The notes: generated by a model from the sequence alone, not told the origin. DNA of 64,000 nucleotides from Nocardia flavorosea NBRC 108225 (GCF_001613385.1 NZ_BDCG01000013.1:62001-126000), one strand, 5' to 3'. Shown: positions 18,417 through 28,199, counted from the first letter of the stretch. Made by a program: numbers and translations.

Positions 18417-18762
18417 CTATTGCACTGCCAGCATCGACCCGTTCAGTTCGTGCAACGGACCGAACACGGTGAATACCACCCGGCCGTTCGGCTGCGCCGA
18501 CGACACCGCCGCGGCCGCGTCCAGCGCCATCCCGAACGAGGGAGCCGACGGATGCGGGATAGCCGCGAGCATATGCCCGAAATTGCTGTTGTGCACCCAC
18601 CGGGTGTCCGCGGGGCTGAGGTCGACCCGCACCCCACCGACATCGGGCATCGGGCATCGGTGTCACGGCGACCGCCCCGGCCGAACCGGCGCCCACGGTG
18701 GCGAAAACGGATGCGGCCCCGGCGATGAAGGCTCCGGCTGCCAAGGTACGTGCTACCCGCAT
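18417..18762 (-). pseudogene. Secreted protein gene frameshifted by a 7-bp tandem repeat
   Basis: From ATG 18762 the frame gives a clean signal peptide (MRVARTLAAGAFIAGAASVF, cleavage after about residue 30) and then VAVTPMPDA, after which it runs into non-coding frame. From 18650 a second frame gives MPDVGGVRVDLSPADTRWVH and continues to a stop at 18417. The junction is a tandem repeat of CATCGGG (18641-18660, nearly three units). Removing one 7-bp unit joins the frames as VTPMPDVGGVRVDL, giving a secreted protein of about 112 residues. The family is not recognised. It could be a pseudogene, a slippage-switched gene or a sequencing artefact. Confidence 0.7.
18641..18660. repeat. 7-bp tandem repeat CATCGGG, 2.9 units
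   Basis: CATCGGG, CATCGGG, CATCGG in direct succession inside a coding region. Two units would keep the gene in frame; the present number breaks it. Confidence 0.85.
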
Positions 18763-18974
18763 ATGTGATGTGACCTGTCTTCGATAGGTATGAATCGGCT
18801 CGACGACACATTCGAGGGCGCCGGCGAGCCTGCCGACGGGCATACCTTATGACGCCGATCACCCTTTATGCCACCTCTGCACGAATCTCTCGCGAAAAGT
18901 TCGCCCCTCCCCCGCAACTGCTACTGTGGCGGACCGTAAGCGTTCAACGAATCCGAGTTGGAGTTTCCTCACGT

Positions 18975-19070
18975 ATGTCCACTCTCATCTATGACTATCT
19001 GCTTCCTCTCGTCGGCCCGCAGCAGGCCACCGCACTGGCGCAGATGTTCGTCGTCGGACCCACTGCCTGA
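18975..19070 (+). CDS. Possible 31-residue protein
   Basis: ATG 18975 encodes MSTLIYDYLLPLVGPQQATA and ends VVGPTA. The frame is amphipathic and codons look normal, but the ribosome site is weak. No family recognised. It lies alone between a signal-peptide gene on the other strand and a lipoprotein gene. Low confidence. Confidence 0.3.
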   Translation: MSTLIYDYLLPLVGPQQATALAQMFVVGPTA

Positions 19071-19143
19071 ACGGCCGCTGGGTGAACATCGTCCCCCGCC
19101 CGGCGGGGGACGGTGTCCACCTCGCGGAGTTACCATCCGGGCC

Positions 19144-19527
19144 GTGAAAAGACCCTCAGCTCTCCTGCCCGCAGTCCTCGTAGCATTCGCGGTCGCCGCG
19201 ACCGCCTGCCAGAGCGACGGCGCGGAGCCGGACACCGCCGCGACCTCGTCGGTCGCGAACCCCGATACCGCGAAAATCGACCAGGTGAAGGCCGGTTCCT
19301 TCGTCATCGGCTTCCGCGGTGCCTTTCCCGGGCTGGCCGAGGGCCGCGACGACGCCGCGATCACCACGATCTTCACCGACACCTGTGCCGATATCCGATC
19401 GGGTACACCCGAGGACGAGGCCACCGCCGCGCTCACCGGACGCCTCGACGCCGGCGGGACTGCACCGGCACCGCAGGAAACCGAGGCCGTCTACCAGATG
19501 GTTGCGGCAATGTGCGGGCAGCAGTAA
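19144..19527 (+). CDS. Small lipoprotein, DUF732-like
   Basis: 127 residues starting at GTG 19144 (VKRPSALLPAVLVAFAVAAT then ACQ, a lipobox with Cys near 21). The mature part has FRGAFPGLAEGRDDAAITT, a CADI segment and a C-terminal MCGQQ, the two cysteines probably forming a disulfide. Size, helical content and Cys spacing resemble the mycobacterial DUF732 exported proteins of unknown function, but that assignment is tentative. Confidence 0.7.
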   Translation: MKRPSALLPAVLVAFAVAATACQSDGAEPDTAATSSVANPDTAKIDQVKAGSFVIGFRGAFPGLAEGRDDAAITTIFTDTCADIRSGTPEDEATAALTGRLDAGGTAPAPQETEAVYQMVAAMCGQQ

Positions 19528-19619
19528 CCACAGCCCGGACCCGGCTTTTCCGGTCGATATCGGGAATCTGCTGGATGAACGGTCCGAATTACCCGGAGAG
19601 GGCGAAAATCCCTTGTCGC

Positions 19620-20450
19620 TCAATCCCGCTGTCCGGAGTCCGGCCCGAAAATTCCGGATGCGTAGCGTGCCGCCCATTCCGCGAACGTCATCGCCGGGCG
19701 GCCGAGAATTTCTTCGGCGACCCGGTTCACCGGCAGCGTGATTCCGTCCAGACCGGTGAGCACATTGTCGACATACCAGGCGGCGGTATCGCCCATGGCC
19801 GTGGTGAGTGCCCGGATCGTTTCCTCGCGGGTCGCCCGCACGAATTCGATCTCCCGGCCCAGTGCGGACGCGAGCTGCGCCAGCAGTTGCGCCCGGGTGA
19901 GTTTCTCCGGCCCGGTCAATGAGTAGGCGCGGCCGATATGGTCGTCGCCGGTCAGCGCCGCGGCGGCCACGGCCGCGATATCGTCCATCGCGATCGGAGT
20001 ACTACCGGCATCGGGGTCGGGTTCGCGGACCGTGCCCGTCTCCCGGATCTGGTGCGCCCAGATTCGGGTGTTCTCCATGAAATCCCCGGGCCACAGATGC
20101 GTCCATACCAGGCCGCTCGCCTCGACCGCGTTCGAAACCGTGCCCCACCAGCTGTCGGGTTCGCCGGACAGATCGACGATATGACGCACCCCCGCGGCCC
20201 GGGCCAGCGCGACCACTTCGTCCACGGTGTCCGGTGCCGGGGCCAGGTACATCCGTTCGACGCCGTCGAATGCGGCACGCAGAGTGTCCGGCTTGCGGAC
20301 ATACCCACGAACGACCGCTACCCCGGCCGGCAATGCGGCCCGCGCGGGATCCACGGTCAGTGCTCGGATATCCGTGATACCGCGGGCAAGCAGTTCATCG
20401 ACGACCTTCCGGCCGATATTGCCGGTGGCACCGGTGACCAGAATCGTCAT
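19620..20450 (-). CDS. NmrA-like NAD(P)-binding reductase
   Basis: A 276-residue atypical short-chain dehydrogenase. The Rossmann start MTILVTGATGNIGRKVVDEL carries the GxxGxxG-type nucleotide motif; LSGEPDSWW and WPGDFMENT are typical of the NmrA/azoreductase-like branch that lacks the catalytic YxxxK. Members are NADPH sensors or quinone/ether reductases. ATG 20450 was chosen over an upstream frame extension because GGAGGGGCGA lies just before it. It converges on the lipoprotein gene. Confidence 0.87.
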   Translation of the reverse strand: MTILVTGATGNIGRKVVDELLARGITDIRALTVDPARAALPAGVAVVRGYVRKPDTLRAAFDGVERMYLAPAPDTVDEVVALARAAGVRHIVDLSGEPDSWWGTVSNAVEASGLVWTHLWPGDFMENTRIWAHQIRETGTVREPDPDAGSTPIAMDDIAAVAAAALTGDDHIGRAYSLTGPEKLTRAQLLAQLASALGREIEFVRATREETIRALTTAMGDTAAWYVDNVLTGLDGITLPVNRVAEEILGRPAMTFAEWAARYASGIFGPDSGQRD

Positions 20451-20716
20451 TCGCCCCTCCGCCCCCACAATTTGCCGACGGCGACTGTAATGCGCGCAGG
20501 TCCTGCTGTCCAACCCCTATTTTTTGGGACACCTGGGGTCGTAACCCTCGAACCGGTCGCCGCGACTACACAGACAACCGCGTCGTTGCAGCGCATCGAC
20601 AGGTTACCCGGCAGACACCTCGGCCTTCGACGCCCGGGCGTCCGCCGCCGAAAACCGCCCCGCCCGAACCGAAGCGGAAGCAGCTCCGGCGAAGGCTCAG
20701 CCCCGAGGAAGTTCCG

Positions 20717-21118
20717 ATGAGCTATATCGACATCCTGGTCCGTCTGCAGAGCGCGGACCATCGGATCCTCATGGACCGAGCAGCCGTGAAGGGCCGCACC
20801 GTCACCGAGCTGGCAACGGAGGTGTTGCGGGCCGGCATCCACAGCCGGGCCAGGGAAGCCCGGGAAGCCTCCTGGGAGGAATACCGCACAACCCACCGCA
20901 TCGGCGCTGCCGAAGTGGACGCGGTGCGGGCGGCGTTCGTCGCGGGCTGGGAAACGGCCCACGGCAGAGCCGGGATCGCACCCGTACGCCGGCTGCGTAA
21001 CCGGGCCGCCACCACGACCGACCCGGAGGGCAGTACCACCGCGATACGCAAGCTCCCTTCCGCCCGGGCCACCTCCGCACCGGTCACCCATGCTTCCCGG
21101 GCCAGCCGGGTGCGGTGA
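20717..21118 (+). CDS. Hypothetical protein with ribbon-helix-helix-like head
   Basis: 133 residues. MSYIDILVRLQSADHRILMD followed by KGRTVTELATEVLRAGIHSR looks like a short strand and two helices, as in Arc/CopG-type DNA binders. The rest is helical, with an arginine/threonine-rich, probably disordered tail. No toxin gene follows, so if it is an antitoxin it is an orphan. Function not recognised. GAGGAAGTTCCG precedes the ATG. Confidence 0.55.
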   Translation: MSYIDILVRLQSADHRILMDRAAVKGRTVTELATEVLRAGIHSRAREAREASWEEYRTTHRIGAAEVDAVRAAFVAGWETAHGRAGIAPVRRLRNRAATTTDPEGSTTAIRKLPSARATSAPVTHASRASRVR

Positions 21119-21338
21119 CACGGGATCGCAGAAACGTGCGGTTTCGGGCTGCCGGCCTATTCAGGGATCGGGACCTGTTGTACCGCTCTCTGTCCCGTAT
21201 CGGTCCCGCCGGTCTTCGCCCCGGGCCCCACGGTGTGCTGACACTCGAGTCGCCGGGCGGCGGCCCCGGCGGAAATCCGGCCCGGAAATACTAATCCCGA
21301 CAGGCGGGCAACCCACTGTGATCACGGGGTGTTCCGGG

Positions 21339-21758
<420 letters not shown>

Positions 21759-21808
21759 GCCGCACACGATACTCGCTGCCGGCCCCGGCTCCCGCCCCGC
21801 CCAGTCCT

Positions 21809-22438
21809 TCACGGAGGCGTCAGCAGTTCCCGGGTCAGGGCCGTGCCCCACCAGCGCTCGACCCGGTCCGGCGTCCACCCACGCTCGCCGGTCAGCACGG
21901 TGAAGACGTCGATATTGCAGAGCGCGGCGTAGATATCGACGGCCTCGTCCACCGTGAGCCCGGGACGCAGCACACCATCCCGCCATCCGGAGAACACCTG
22001 GACGCGGGTGTCGTCGGCACGATGGCGGCCTTCGCGATACTCGCGCGCGAGTTCGGGTTCCGCGCGACCTGCCTCTCGTAGCAACACGATGACATCGCCG
22101 GCCCGCTCGAACAGCCGGCGGTCGTAACCGGCCATCGCCGCCAGCTGCGCGGCGGGGCCGGGTGCGGTTTCCAGCTCGGTGATCATGCGCGGAAGGTCGC
22201 CGGAGAGGTCCGCGGCGTCGGCAAGAGCCCGGGTGAGACCGGTTTTGTTGCCGTACGCCGCGTACACGGTGGGCACCGAGACGCCGGCGGCCTTGGCGAC
22301 CTCGCGCACCGTCGTGGCCGCCCACCCGCGCGTGACGAAGAGTTCGCGCGCGCAGCGGGCGATCTGCGCGGTGGTTTCCTGCGCCTGTGCGGTTCTGCGC
22401 AGCGAATCGTATCGGCGCCGGTCCGGCTCGCCGTCCAT
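21809..22438 (-). CDS. TetR family regulator
   Basis: 209 residues. HTH region: ARCARELFVTRGWAATTVRE then VAKAAGVSVPTVYAAYGNKT (about residues 27-66). The C-terminal domain is of the common TetR_C type. It is divergent from a membrane-protein gene with only 37 bp between starts; that short AT-rich gap (TTATATTCAATATAT at 22463-22477) probably holds both promoters and the operator. It most likely represses itself and the membrane protein. Confidence 0.86.
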   Translation of the reverse strand: MDGEPDRRRYDSLRRTAQAQETTAQIARCARELFVTRGWAATTVREVAKAAGVSVPTVYAAYGNKTGLTRALADAADLSGDLPRMITELETAPGPAAQLAAMAGYDRRLFERAGDVIVLLREAGRAEPELAREYREGRHRADDTRVQVFSGWRDGVLRPGLTVDEAVDIYAALCNIDVFTVLTGERGWTPDRVERWWGTALTRELLTPP

Positions 22439-22475
22439 GATTCCCCTTTCGGTTTACGTAGCTTATATTCAATAT

Positions 22476-23204
22476 ATGCCCAGCAAATACGTCGATAGAG
22501 CGCTCGCCCAGCGCGCCGCCGGCGCGGCGGGAATCGGCTTCGCACTGCTCATCGTCGCCGCCAATCTCGTCCTCATACCCGCCGGAATGCCTTCGCCCGG
22601 TGCCTCCGCCGAGGAGGCGATCGAATTCTTCCTGTCCACCGATCAGCCCACCATCGCGGTCTCGGCACTACTTCCTGCCGTATGGACCCTGGCGACTCTG
22701 TTCGCGGCAGGCGCACTGGCGGCGACCCTGCCCGGGAGCGGCCGGAGCGCCTGGGCCTACGCCGGTTTCGCCGGTGTACTGCTACAGAACGCCACCTTCA
22801 CCCTCGTGGTCGCGATCCGCCTGGCCATGACCACGATCGACGACTCGGCGAGTATCGGCACACTCTGGGCACTGCACGAAGCGGTATTCGGGTTCAACGG
22901 CACGTTTCTCGCTCTGGCCATGATCGGACTCGGCACTGCCGGATTCACCGCAGGCCTGCTCGCCCGATGGCTGCTGGTACTCGGAACCGTCGCGGCCTGC
23001 CTGCAATTCGCATCCGCGACTCTCACGCCGCTGATCGTCACCGGTCACGGCAATTTCTCCCTGCTCGGATTGGCCGGCTGGCTGCTGTGGGCGGTGTGGC
23101 TCACCGGTTACGGAGCCACCCTGATCCGCTCCGCCGGGCGCGCCCACCACGGCCCCGGGGCCACAACCCCGGCCGGTCGCGGCGCCGATGCCCAGCCGGA
23201 CTGA
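22476..23204 (+). CDS. Hypothetical multi-helix membrane protein (DUF4386-like)
   Basis: 242 residues with about six transmembrane helices (starts GAAGIGFALLIVAANLVLIP). The segment WALHEAVFGFNGTFLALAMI and the order of helices resemble DUF4386-type proteins, of unknown function, but I am not certain. ATG 22476 overlaps an AT-rich operator-like region shared with the divergent TetR gene, so its expression is probably controlled by that repressor. Confidence 0.7.
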   Translation: MPSKYVDRALAQRAAGAAGIGFALLIVAANLVLIPAGMPSPGASAEEAIEFFLSTDQPTIAVSALLPAVWTLATLFAAGALAATLPGSGRSAWAYAGFAGVLLQNATFTLVVAIRLAMTTIDDSASIGTLWALHEAVFGFNGTFLALAMIGLGTAGFTAGLLARWLLVLGTVAACLQFASATLTPLIVTGHGNFSLLGLAGWLLWAVWLTGYGATLIRSAGRAHHGPGATTPAGRGADAQPD

Positions 23205-23243
23205 CAACTTCGGCGAAACAACACCTCGGTACCGTCACTGATC

Positions 23244-24131
23244 ATGGAGCGTGTGGAGGTCGGCTTCCCGTCGGGAGGTCAGAAATGTGCCGGCTGGCTT
23301 TACCAACCGGCCGGTCCGCCCAAACCCCGCCCCATCGTCGTGATGGGGCACGGACTGGGCGCGAACCGGGAAATGGGTCTGGATCGGTACGCGCGGCGGT
23401 TCGCCGCCGCGGGAATGGGGGTTCTGGTATTCGACTACCGGCATTTCGGTAGCAGTGACGGCGAACCGCGGCAAACGGTCAATATCGCGCGGCAACGCGA
23501 GGATTGGACCTCCGCCATCGCCTACGCGCGGACCCTGCGGGGTTTCGACGCCACGCGGATCGCGCTGTGGGGGACTTCGCTGGGCGGCGGTCACGCGCTG
23601 TCCGTGGCACCCGACGATGCCTATATCGCGGCGGTCGTGGCTCAGACTCCGTTCGTCAGCGGATTCTCCTCGGCACTGGCGAAGGGGCCGATCAGTCTGG
23701 TGAAAGTGGGGACGCTGGCCGTCACGGACGCACTGTTCGGCACAATCTTCCGTAAGCCGGTCCAGATCCGGCTCGCCGGGCGTAAACGCGCCGCGGCGAT
23801 GGCGACCGGCACGCAGGTACCGGCCGGGTTCGGCCGGCTGGCCGAGGAGAGTCCGGCGTACCGGCCGAAGATTCCGGCGCGCGCGGCCTTTCCGCTGCTG
23901 TTCGACCGGCCGGGCCGGCACGCCAAGGAACTGAAGATGCCGGTGCTGTATGCCCTGTGCGACCAGGATTCGATCACCCCGGTGAAACCCGCACTACGCA
24001 CCGCCGGGAAGACCAAGCATGCCCAGGTGAAACGCTATCCCGCCGGGCATTTCGATATCTATTTCGACGACCTGTTCGAACAGACCGTTCATGACCAGAC
24101 CGCATTCCTGACCGCGGTACTACGGCCGTGA
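23244..24131 (+). CDS. Alpha/beta hydrolase (X-Pro dipeptidyl-peptidase/S15-like)
   Basis: 295 residues. PIVVMGHGLGANREMGLDRY (oxyanion), LVFDYRHFGSSDGEPRQTVN, nucleophile elbow IALWGTSLGGGHAL near residue 110, Asp in ALCDQDSITP and His in PAGHFDIYFDD. This is the 'alpha/beta hydrolase family, serine aminopeptidase-like' group seen in many actinomycetes, acting on small esters or amides; substrate unknown. No signal peptide. It may follow the membrane protein in one transcript (40-bp gap). A perfect palindromic terminator follows. Confidence 0.85.
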   Translation: MERVEVGFPSGGQKCAGWLYQPAGPPKPRPIVVMGHGLGANREMGLDRYARRFAAAGMGVLVFDYRHFGSSDGEPRQTVNIARQREDWTSAIAYARTLRGFDATRIALWGTSLGGGHALSVAPDDAYIAAVVAQTPFVSGFSSALAKGPISLVKVGTLAVTDALFGTIFRKPVQIRLAGRKRAAAMATGTQVPAGFGRLAEESPAYRPKIPARAAFPLLFDRPGRHAKELKMPVLYALCDQDSITPVKPALRTAGKTKHAQVKRYPAGHFDIYFDDLFEQTVHDQTAFLTAVLRP

Positions 24132-24178
24132 AAAACGCCGCGGTCCCGGGCAACTGCGCCGTTCCGGCACCGCGGCCG

Positions 24179-24210
24179 GGTTGCGGGCCGGTGATCACCG
24201 GCCCGCAACC
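24179..24210. terminator. 32-bp perfect palindrome, bidirectional terminator
   Basis: GGTTGCGGGCCGGTGA is followed at once by its exact complement, ending two bases before the stop of the facing gene. It separates two convergent genes. Confidence 0.8.
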
Positions 24211-24212
24211 AC

Positions 24213-24866
24213 TCATTTCACGAACGAGACATTCATCGGGTACTTGTACTCCTCGCCCTTGTTGGCCGCGATACCGGCCATGATCGAGAAGACCAGTCCC
24301 AGGATCCAGACGATCGGCAGCAGGATGAGCCCGATCAGGATGATCGACAGCAATGCCGACACCATCATGCTGATGAACAGCAGGATCTGGAAGTTCAACG
24401 CGTGTACCGCATGCCGGCGGACGAACTCGTCACGGTCCTTGTACATCAGCCAGACGATCAGCGGCGCGATCCAGCCGAGCAGAATGCCGCCTACATGGGC
24501 CAGCATGCCCCACAACTTCGCATCGGCGGGCGATACCGGAGCCCCCGCCGGGACACCGTAAGGCTGCTGCCCCGGATAAGCAGGCCCTTGCTGCGGTACA
24601 CCGTATTGCGGCTGCCCACCGAAATCCGGCTGCGGCGGATACGGCTGCCCTTGCGGGTACGGCTGTCCGGGCGGGAACTGCTGCCCCGGCGCGTACTGCT
24701 GCCCAGGTGGGTACTGCTGCCCCGGCGCGTACTGCTGGCCGGAGGGATACTGCTCTCCCGCCGCGAACTGCTGCCCAGGTGGGTACTGCTGGCCGGACGG
24801 ATACTGCTGTCCCGGCGGGTACTGCTGCCCTTTGGACAGGTCGAAGGGCGGCTGAGGATCGGTCAT
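24213..24866 (-). CDS. DUF4870 membrane protein with QQYPPG repeats
   Basis: 217 residues. After MTDPQPPFDLSKG come 11 hexapeptides of the form Q-Q-[YF]-[PA]-[PSA]-G (residues 14-79), then a Pro/Gly/Gln linker and a C-terminal DUF4870 domain: KLWGMLAHVGGILLGWIAPL, DRDEFVRRHAVHALNFQI and two further helices. DUF4870 proteins are small membrane proteins of unknown function; proline-rich heads of this type often mediate protein contact at the membrane. ATG 24866 was chosen since the domain architecture starts there; an in-frame ATG 78 bases upstream would add an atypical head. Confidence 0.85.
   Translation of the reverse strand: MTDPQPPFDLSKGQQYPPGQQYPSGQQYPPGQQFAAGEQYPSGQQYAPGQQYPPGQQYAPGQQFPPGQPYPQGQPYPPQPDFGGQPQYGVPQQGPAYPGQQPYGVPAGAPVSPADAKLWGMLAHVGGILLGWIAPLIVWLMYKDRDEFVRRHAVHALNFQILLFISMMVSALLSIILIGLILLPIVWILGLVFSIMAGIAANKGEEYKYPMNVSFVK
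24630..24827 (-). repeat. 18-bp coding repeats (hexapeptide array)
   Basis: Eleven tandem, imperfect 18-bp units encode the QQYPPG-like hexapeptides of the DUF4870 protein. Such arrays can vary in copy number between strains. Confidence 0.8.
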
Positions 24867-25056
24867 CACATTCCAAACTTGCAGGCGACAGGACTTCCCG
24901 AGCATAAGGGCGCGAACGGGCCTACGGGAGTGCGGGTTTCCCACACCTAGGTGAGTTGCGCGATACCCGGAACTCCGGCAACAGGGGATTCCGGGTACTG
25001 CGTGGTCCGTTACGTCACCGACCTCGCTGCGTCACGTCCTCAGTGCGTCACCGTCC

Positions 25057-26544
25057 TCAGTGCGACACCTTCGTCAGTGGGTCACCCTCTTCGGCCGGGA
25101 TCGTCTGTTTCGGTGAGCGCACCATCGCTGCCGCGACAATCAACACCAGCGACAACACAGCCGCGACCAGGAAGGCGGTATGCACACCGTCGGCGGCAGC
25201 CGTGACCGGGTGAGCACCCTCGCCGAGCGCCGATTCGGTGCCGCGAGTCATCATCGTGATGAACAGCGCGGTACCGGCCGCACCGGCGACCTGTTGCACG
25301 GTGCTCACGGTCGCACTGCCGTGGGAGTACAGCTCGGGCGGCAGCGAACCCAGCGCCGAGGTCATCAACGGCGTCAAACCGCAGCTGATGCCCGCGCTGA
25401 CGATCACGTGTGCGGTGATCACCAGCGCGATCGAGGAGTTCTCGTCGAGGGTGGCCAGAATCCAGCAGCCGATGCTGAGCGCGATGGTGCCGGGCAGTAC
25501 CAGCGGCCGCGCGCCCCACCGGTCGAACAGGGCACCGACGAACGGGGCCAGCAGTCCCATGACCAGACCGCCCGGCAGCAGCACCAGCCCCGTGGTGAGG
25601 ACATCCTTGCCGAGTACGTTCTGCAGGTACATCGGCAGGATGATGAGCGCGCCGAACAGGCTCAGCATCAAGCAGGCCATCAGGATCACGGCGAGCCGGA
25701 AGGGGCCTACCGCGAACGTCCGCAGATCCAGCAGTGCCCGCCCCCGGTCCACCAGTTTCAGCTGGCGCACGACGAAGAGCGCAAGGGCGGCGGCACCGGC
25801 CGTGAGCGATACCCACGGCGGGATCGGCGCATGTCCGGACGCCGATTCGCCGATACTGCTCAACCCGAAAACGAGCCCGCCGAATCCCAGTGCCGCCAGC
25901 GGTACTGAGACGTAGTCGAGGTGCGCCTTGCGCGGCTCGGTGACGTTGCGGATGAACACTGCGCCCAGCACCAGGGCGAGAACGGCGAACGGCAGCACGA
26001 TCCAGAACATCGCCCGCCAGCTCAGCGACTGCAGGATGAGCCCGGATATGGTGGACCCGACGGCCGGAGCTACCGAGATCACGATCGATACGAGTCCCAT
26101 CGTCTTACCGCGGGACCGCTCGGGCACCAGGTTGAGAATGGTCGTCATCAGCAACGGGATCATCAGCGCCGTGCCCACGGCCTGCACGATCCGACCCGTG
26201 AGCAAGATTTCGAATCCGGGCGCCAGCGCCGCGATCACTGTCCCGCCACTGAACATCGACATCGCGGCGATATAGATCGCGCGCAACGCGAACCGCTGCA
26301 GGATGAAACCGGTCGTGGGGATCACGATCGCCATGGTCAGCAGGAAGCCGCTGGTCAGCCACTGCGCGGTGGCCGCGCTGATATCGAGATCCACCATCAG
26401 GGTCGTCAGGGCCACGCTGAGGATCGTCTCGTTGAGGATCACGACGAATGCCGCGACGAGCAGGAGCCCGATCAGTAGGAACGCCCCCGGGGCACGCCCG
26501 CCGTCGTGTTCCGTGTCGTCGGTCGCCACCGAGTTGTCTATCAC
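25057..26544 (-). CDS. MFS drug exporter (DHA2 / EmrB-QacA type)
   Basis: 495 residues, about 14 hydrophobic helices. Helix 1 carries NETILSVALTTLMVDLDISA, typical of EmrB-like pumps; the motif C-type segment VAPAVGSTISGLILQS is in helix 5. Proton-driven export of lipophilic compounds is the family role. It is divergent from a TetR gene (start 26655) and both probably respond to the same compound. The 26545-26654 gap contains the imperfect dyad TGACAGTCGCTGACA (26597-26611). Confidence 0.87.
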   Translation of the reverse strand: MIDNSVATDDTEHDGGRAPGAFLLIGLLLVAAFVVILNETILSVALTTLMVDLDISAATAQWLTSGFLLTMAIVIPTTGFILQRFALRAIYIAAMSMFSGGTVIAALAPGFEILLTGRIVQAVGTALMIPLLMTTILNLVPERSRGKTMGLVSIVISVAPAVGSTISGLILQSLSWRAMFWIVLPFAVLALVLGAVFIRNVTEPRKAHLDYVSVPLAALGFGGLVFGLSSIGESASGHAPIPPWVSLTAGAAALALFVVRQLKLVDRGRALLDLRTFAVGPFRLAVILMACLMLSLFGALIILPMYLQNVLGKDVLTTGLVLLPGGLVMGLLAPFVGALFDRWGARPLVLPGTIALSIGCWILATLDENSSIALVITAHVIVSAGISCGLTPLMTSALGSLPPELYSHGSATVSTVQQVAGAAGTALFITMMTRGTESALGEGAHPVTAAADGVHTAFLVAAVLSLVLIVAAAMVRSPKQTIPAEEGDPLTKVSH

Positions 26545-26596
26545 CTGGGTTTATCCGCTCGATAGTGCCGCTGTTACCGAGCCACCCTAACAAAAA

Positions 26597-26611
26597 TGAC
26601 AGTCGCTGACA
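26597..26611. promoter_or_regulatory. Candidate TetR operator
   Basis: TGACAGTCGCTGACA is a dyad with one mismatch per arm pair, lying between the divergent exporter and TetR genes. Confidence 0.35.
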
Positions 26612-26654
26612 TATTGGCATTGATTGCCGCACCGCGACCGCGAGGAAGTACCCT

Positions 26655-27278
26655 GTGCCCGTGCTCTCTGCTACGCCGCCCCTCGACTTGCGTGCGCGAC
26701 GCCGGAACGCCACCCGCATCGAGATCCGGGAGGCTGCCCTGGCCCTGTTCGAACAGCAGGGCGTCGACCACACCACCAGCGAGGAGATCGCCCGCGCGGC
26801 AGGTATTTCCCAGCGGACGTTCTTCCGCTACTTCGCGACCAAAGAAGAATGCGTCCTGTTCGACTCCTTCGGATTCGACGAAGCCATGCACGGTTGCCTC
26901 GAAACCGCGGATATGCAATCGCTGTCGCTCACCGATATGGAGGCCGCGATCGGCGCGGTGATGGAGGACATCCGCAACGACGAACAGAGCGAAGTCGCCG
27001 CGACCGCCCTGCGGATCCAGACGCTGGTCTCGGCCGACGCCGCCCTCAGCCGGGCTGCCCTCGCCCACTACGCCGATAACGCCGAACGCTCGATGGCACT
27101 CATCGAAGGACGATGCCCGGCCGCCGACCGGCCCCGGGTGCGGGCGATCGTCCGGGTCGCGCAACTCTCGGTGCAGCTCGCGTTCGAGGAATGGGTCGAG
27201 GCCTGCGCACCGGACGGCGGCGATTCCGACCTGGCAGCGATCTACCGCACCGTCTGCGCCCGTATCCGCACACTCTGA
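26655..27278 (+). CDS. TetR family regulator
   Basis: 207 residues. HTH: IREAALALFEQQGVDHTTSE then IARAAGISQRTFFRYFATKE (residues 23-61); the C-terminal part is of the type found in mycobacterial MftR-like regulators (TetR_C of acyl-binding kind), without certainty. GTG 26655 is the likely start, with an alternative GTG two codons on. Divergent from the exporter, it is the expected repressor of it. Confidence 0.85.
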   Translation: MPVLSATPPLDLRARRRNATRIEIREAALALFEQQGVDHTTSEEIARAAGISQRTFFRYFATKEECVLFDSFGFDEAMHGCLETADMQSLSLTDMEAAIGAVMEDIRNDEQSEVAATALRIQTLVSADAALSRAALAHYADNAERSMALIEGRCPAADRPRVRAIVRVAQLSVQLAFEEWVEACAPDGGDSDLAAIYRTVCARIRTL

Positions 27279-27446
27279 CCACCGGCTCCGTGCGCACATA
27301 CCGGTATGCGCACGGCTGGTCCGACCGGCACTGTCCGACCGGCACAGCATCACCGCAGAGATCTTGTCCCGGCACCCCCTCGCTCCTGGCGCGCGCACGT
27401 TGTTAGATGGCGTAAGAACTACCGCCACAGGAGAGGATTCGAACGT

Positions 27447-28199
27447 ATGGTCGACAGGATCGCAGTGGTATCCGGCGCCGCCCGGGGTATCGGGGCCGCC
27501 ATCGCCCAACGGCTGGCCGCCGACGGAATGAAAGTCGGGGTCCTCGACCTCGACGAAGCCTCCTGCGCCGACACCGTTTCGGCGATCACCGCCGCCGGCG
27601 GGCAGGCGCTCGCGCTCGGCGCCGATGTGAGCAAAGAGGATTCGGTGAACGCCGCGGTCGAGCGGCTGGCCGCCGACCTCGGCGAACCCACCGTGGTGGT
27701 CAACAATGCCGGCGTCCTGCGCGACAACCTGCTGTTCAAGATGAGCGTCGACGACTGGGACACCGTAATGGGTGTCCATCTGCGCGGCGCCTTCCTGCTC
27801 ACGCGGGCCGCCCAGAAGTACATGGTCGAGCAGAAGTGGGGTCGTATCGTCAATATGTCCAGCACTTCGGCGCAGGGCAACCGCGGCCAGGTCAACTACT
27901 CCGCAGCCAAGGCCGGTATGCAGGGCTTTACCAAAACCCTCGCCTTCGAACTGGGCAAATACGGTGTCACGGCCAATGCGATCGCACCCGGTTTCATCGT
28001 CACCGATATGACCGCGGCCACCGCCGCCCGAGTCGGCGTCGATTTCGAGGACTTCCAGAAGGCCGCCGCCGCGCAGATCCCCGTGCAGCGGGTCGGCCGG
28101 CCGGAGGATATCGCGAACACCGCGTCATTCCTCGTCAGTGAGGGTGCGGGATTCGTGTCCGGGCAGGTCATCTATGTGGCGGGCGGGCCGCAGGACTGA
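27447..28199 (+). CDS. Short-chain dehydrogenase, FabG-like
   Basis: 250 residues. NAD(P)-binding SGAARGIGAAIAQRLAADGM, NNAG at about 89, catalytic Ser in IVNMSSTSAQGNRGQ and the YxxxK pair in VNYSAAKAGMQGFTK, with the classical C-terminal FIVTDMT and GGPQD. It reduces or oxidises a carbonyl/hydroxyl; sequence resembles 3-oxoacyl-ACP reductase FabG, but isolated FabG homologues in actinomycetes serve many pathways. Strong ribosome site GGAGAGG. No clear partner gene. Confidence 0.88.
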   Translation: MVDRIAVVSGAARGIGAAIAQRLAADGMKVGVLDLDEASCADTVSAITAAGGQALALGADVSKEDSVNAAVERLAADLGEPTVVVNNAGVLRDNLLFKMSVDDWDTVMGVHLRGAFLLTRAAQKYMVEQKWGRIVNMSSTSAQGNRGQVNYSAAKAGMQGFTKTLAFELGKYGVTANAIAPGFIVTDMTAATAARVGVDFEDFQKAAAAQIPVQRVGRPEDIANTASFLVSEGAGFVSGQVIYVAGGPQD

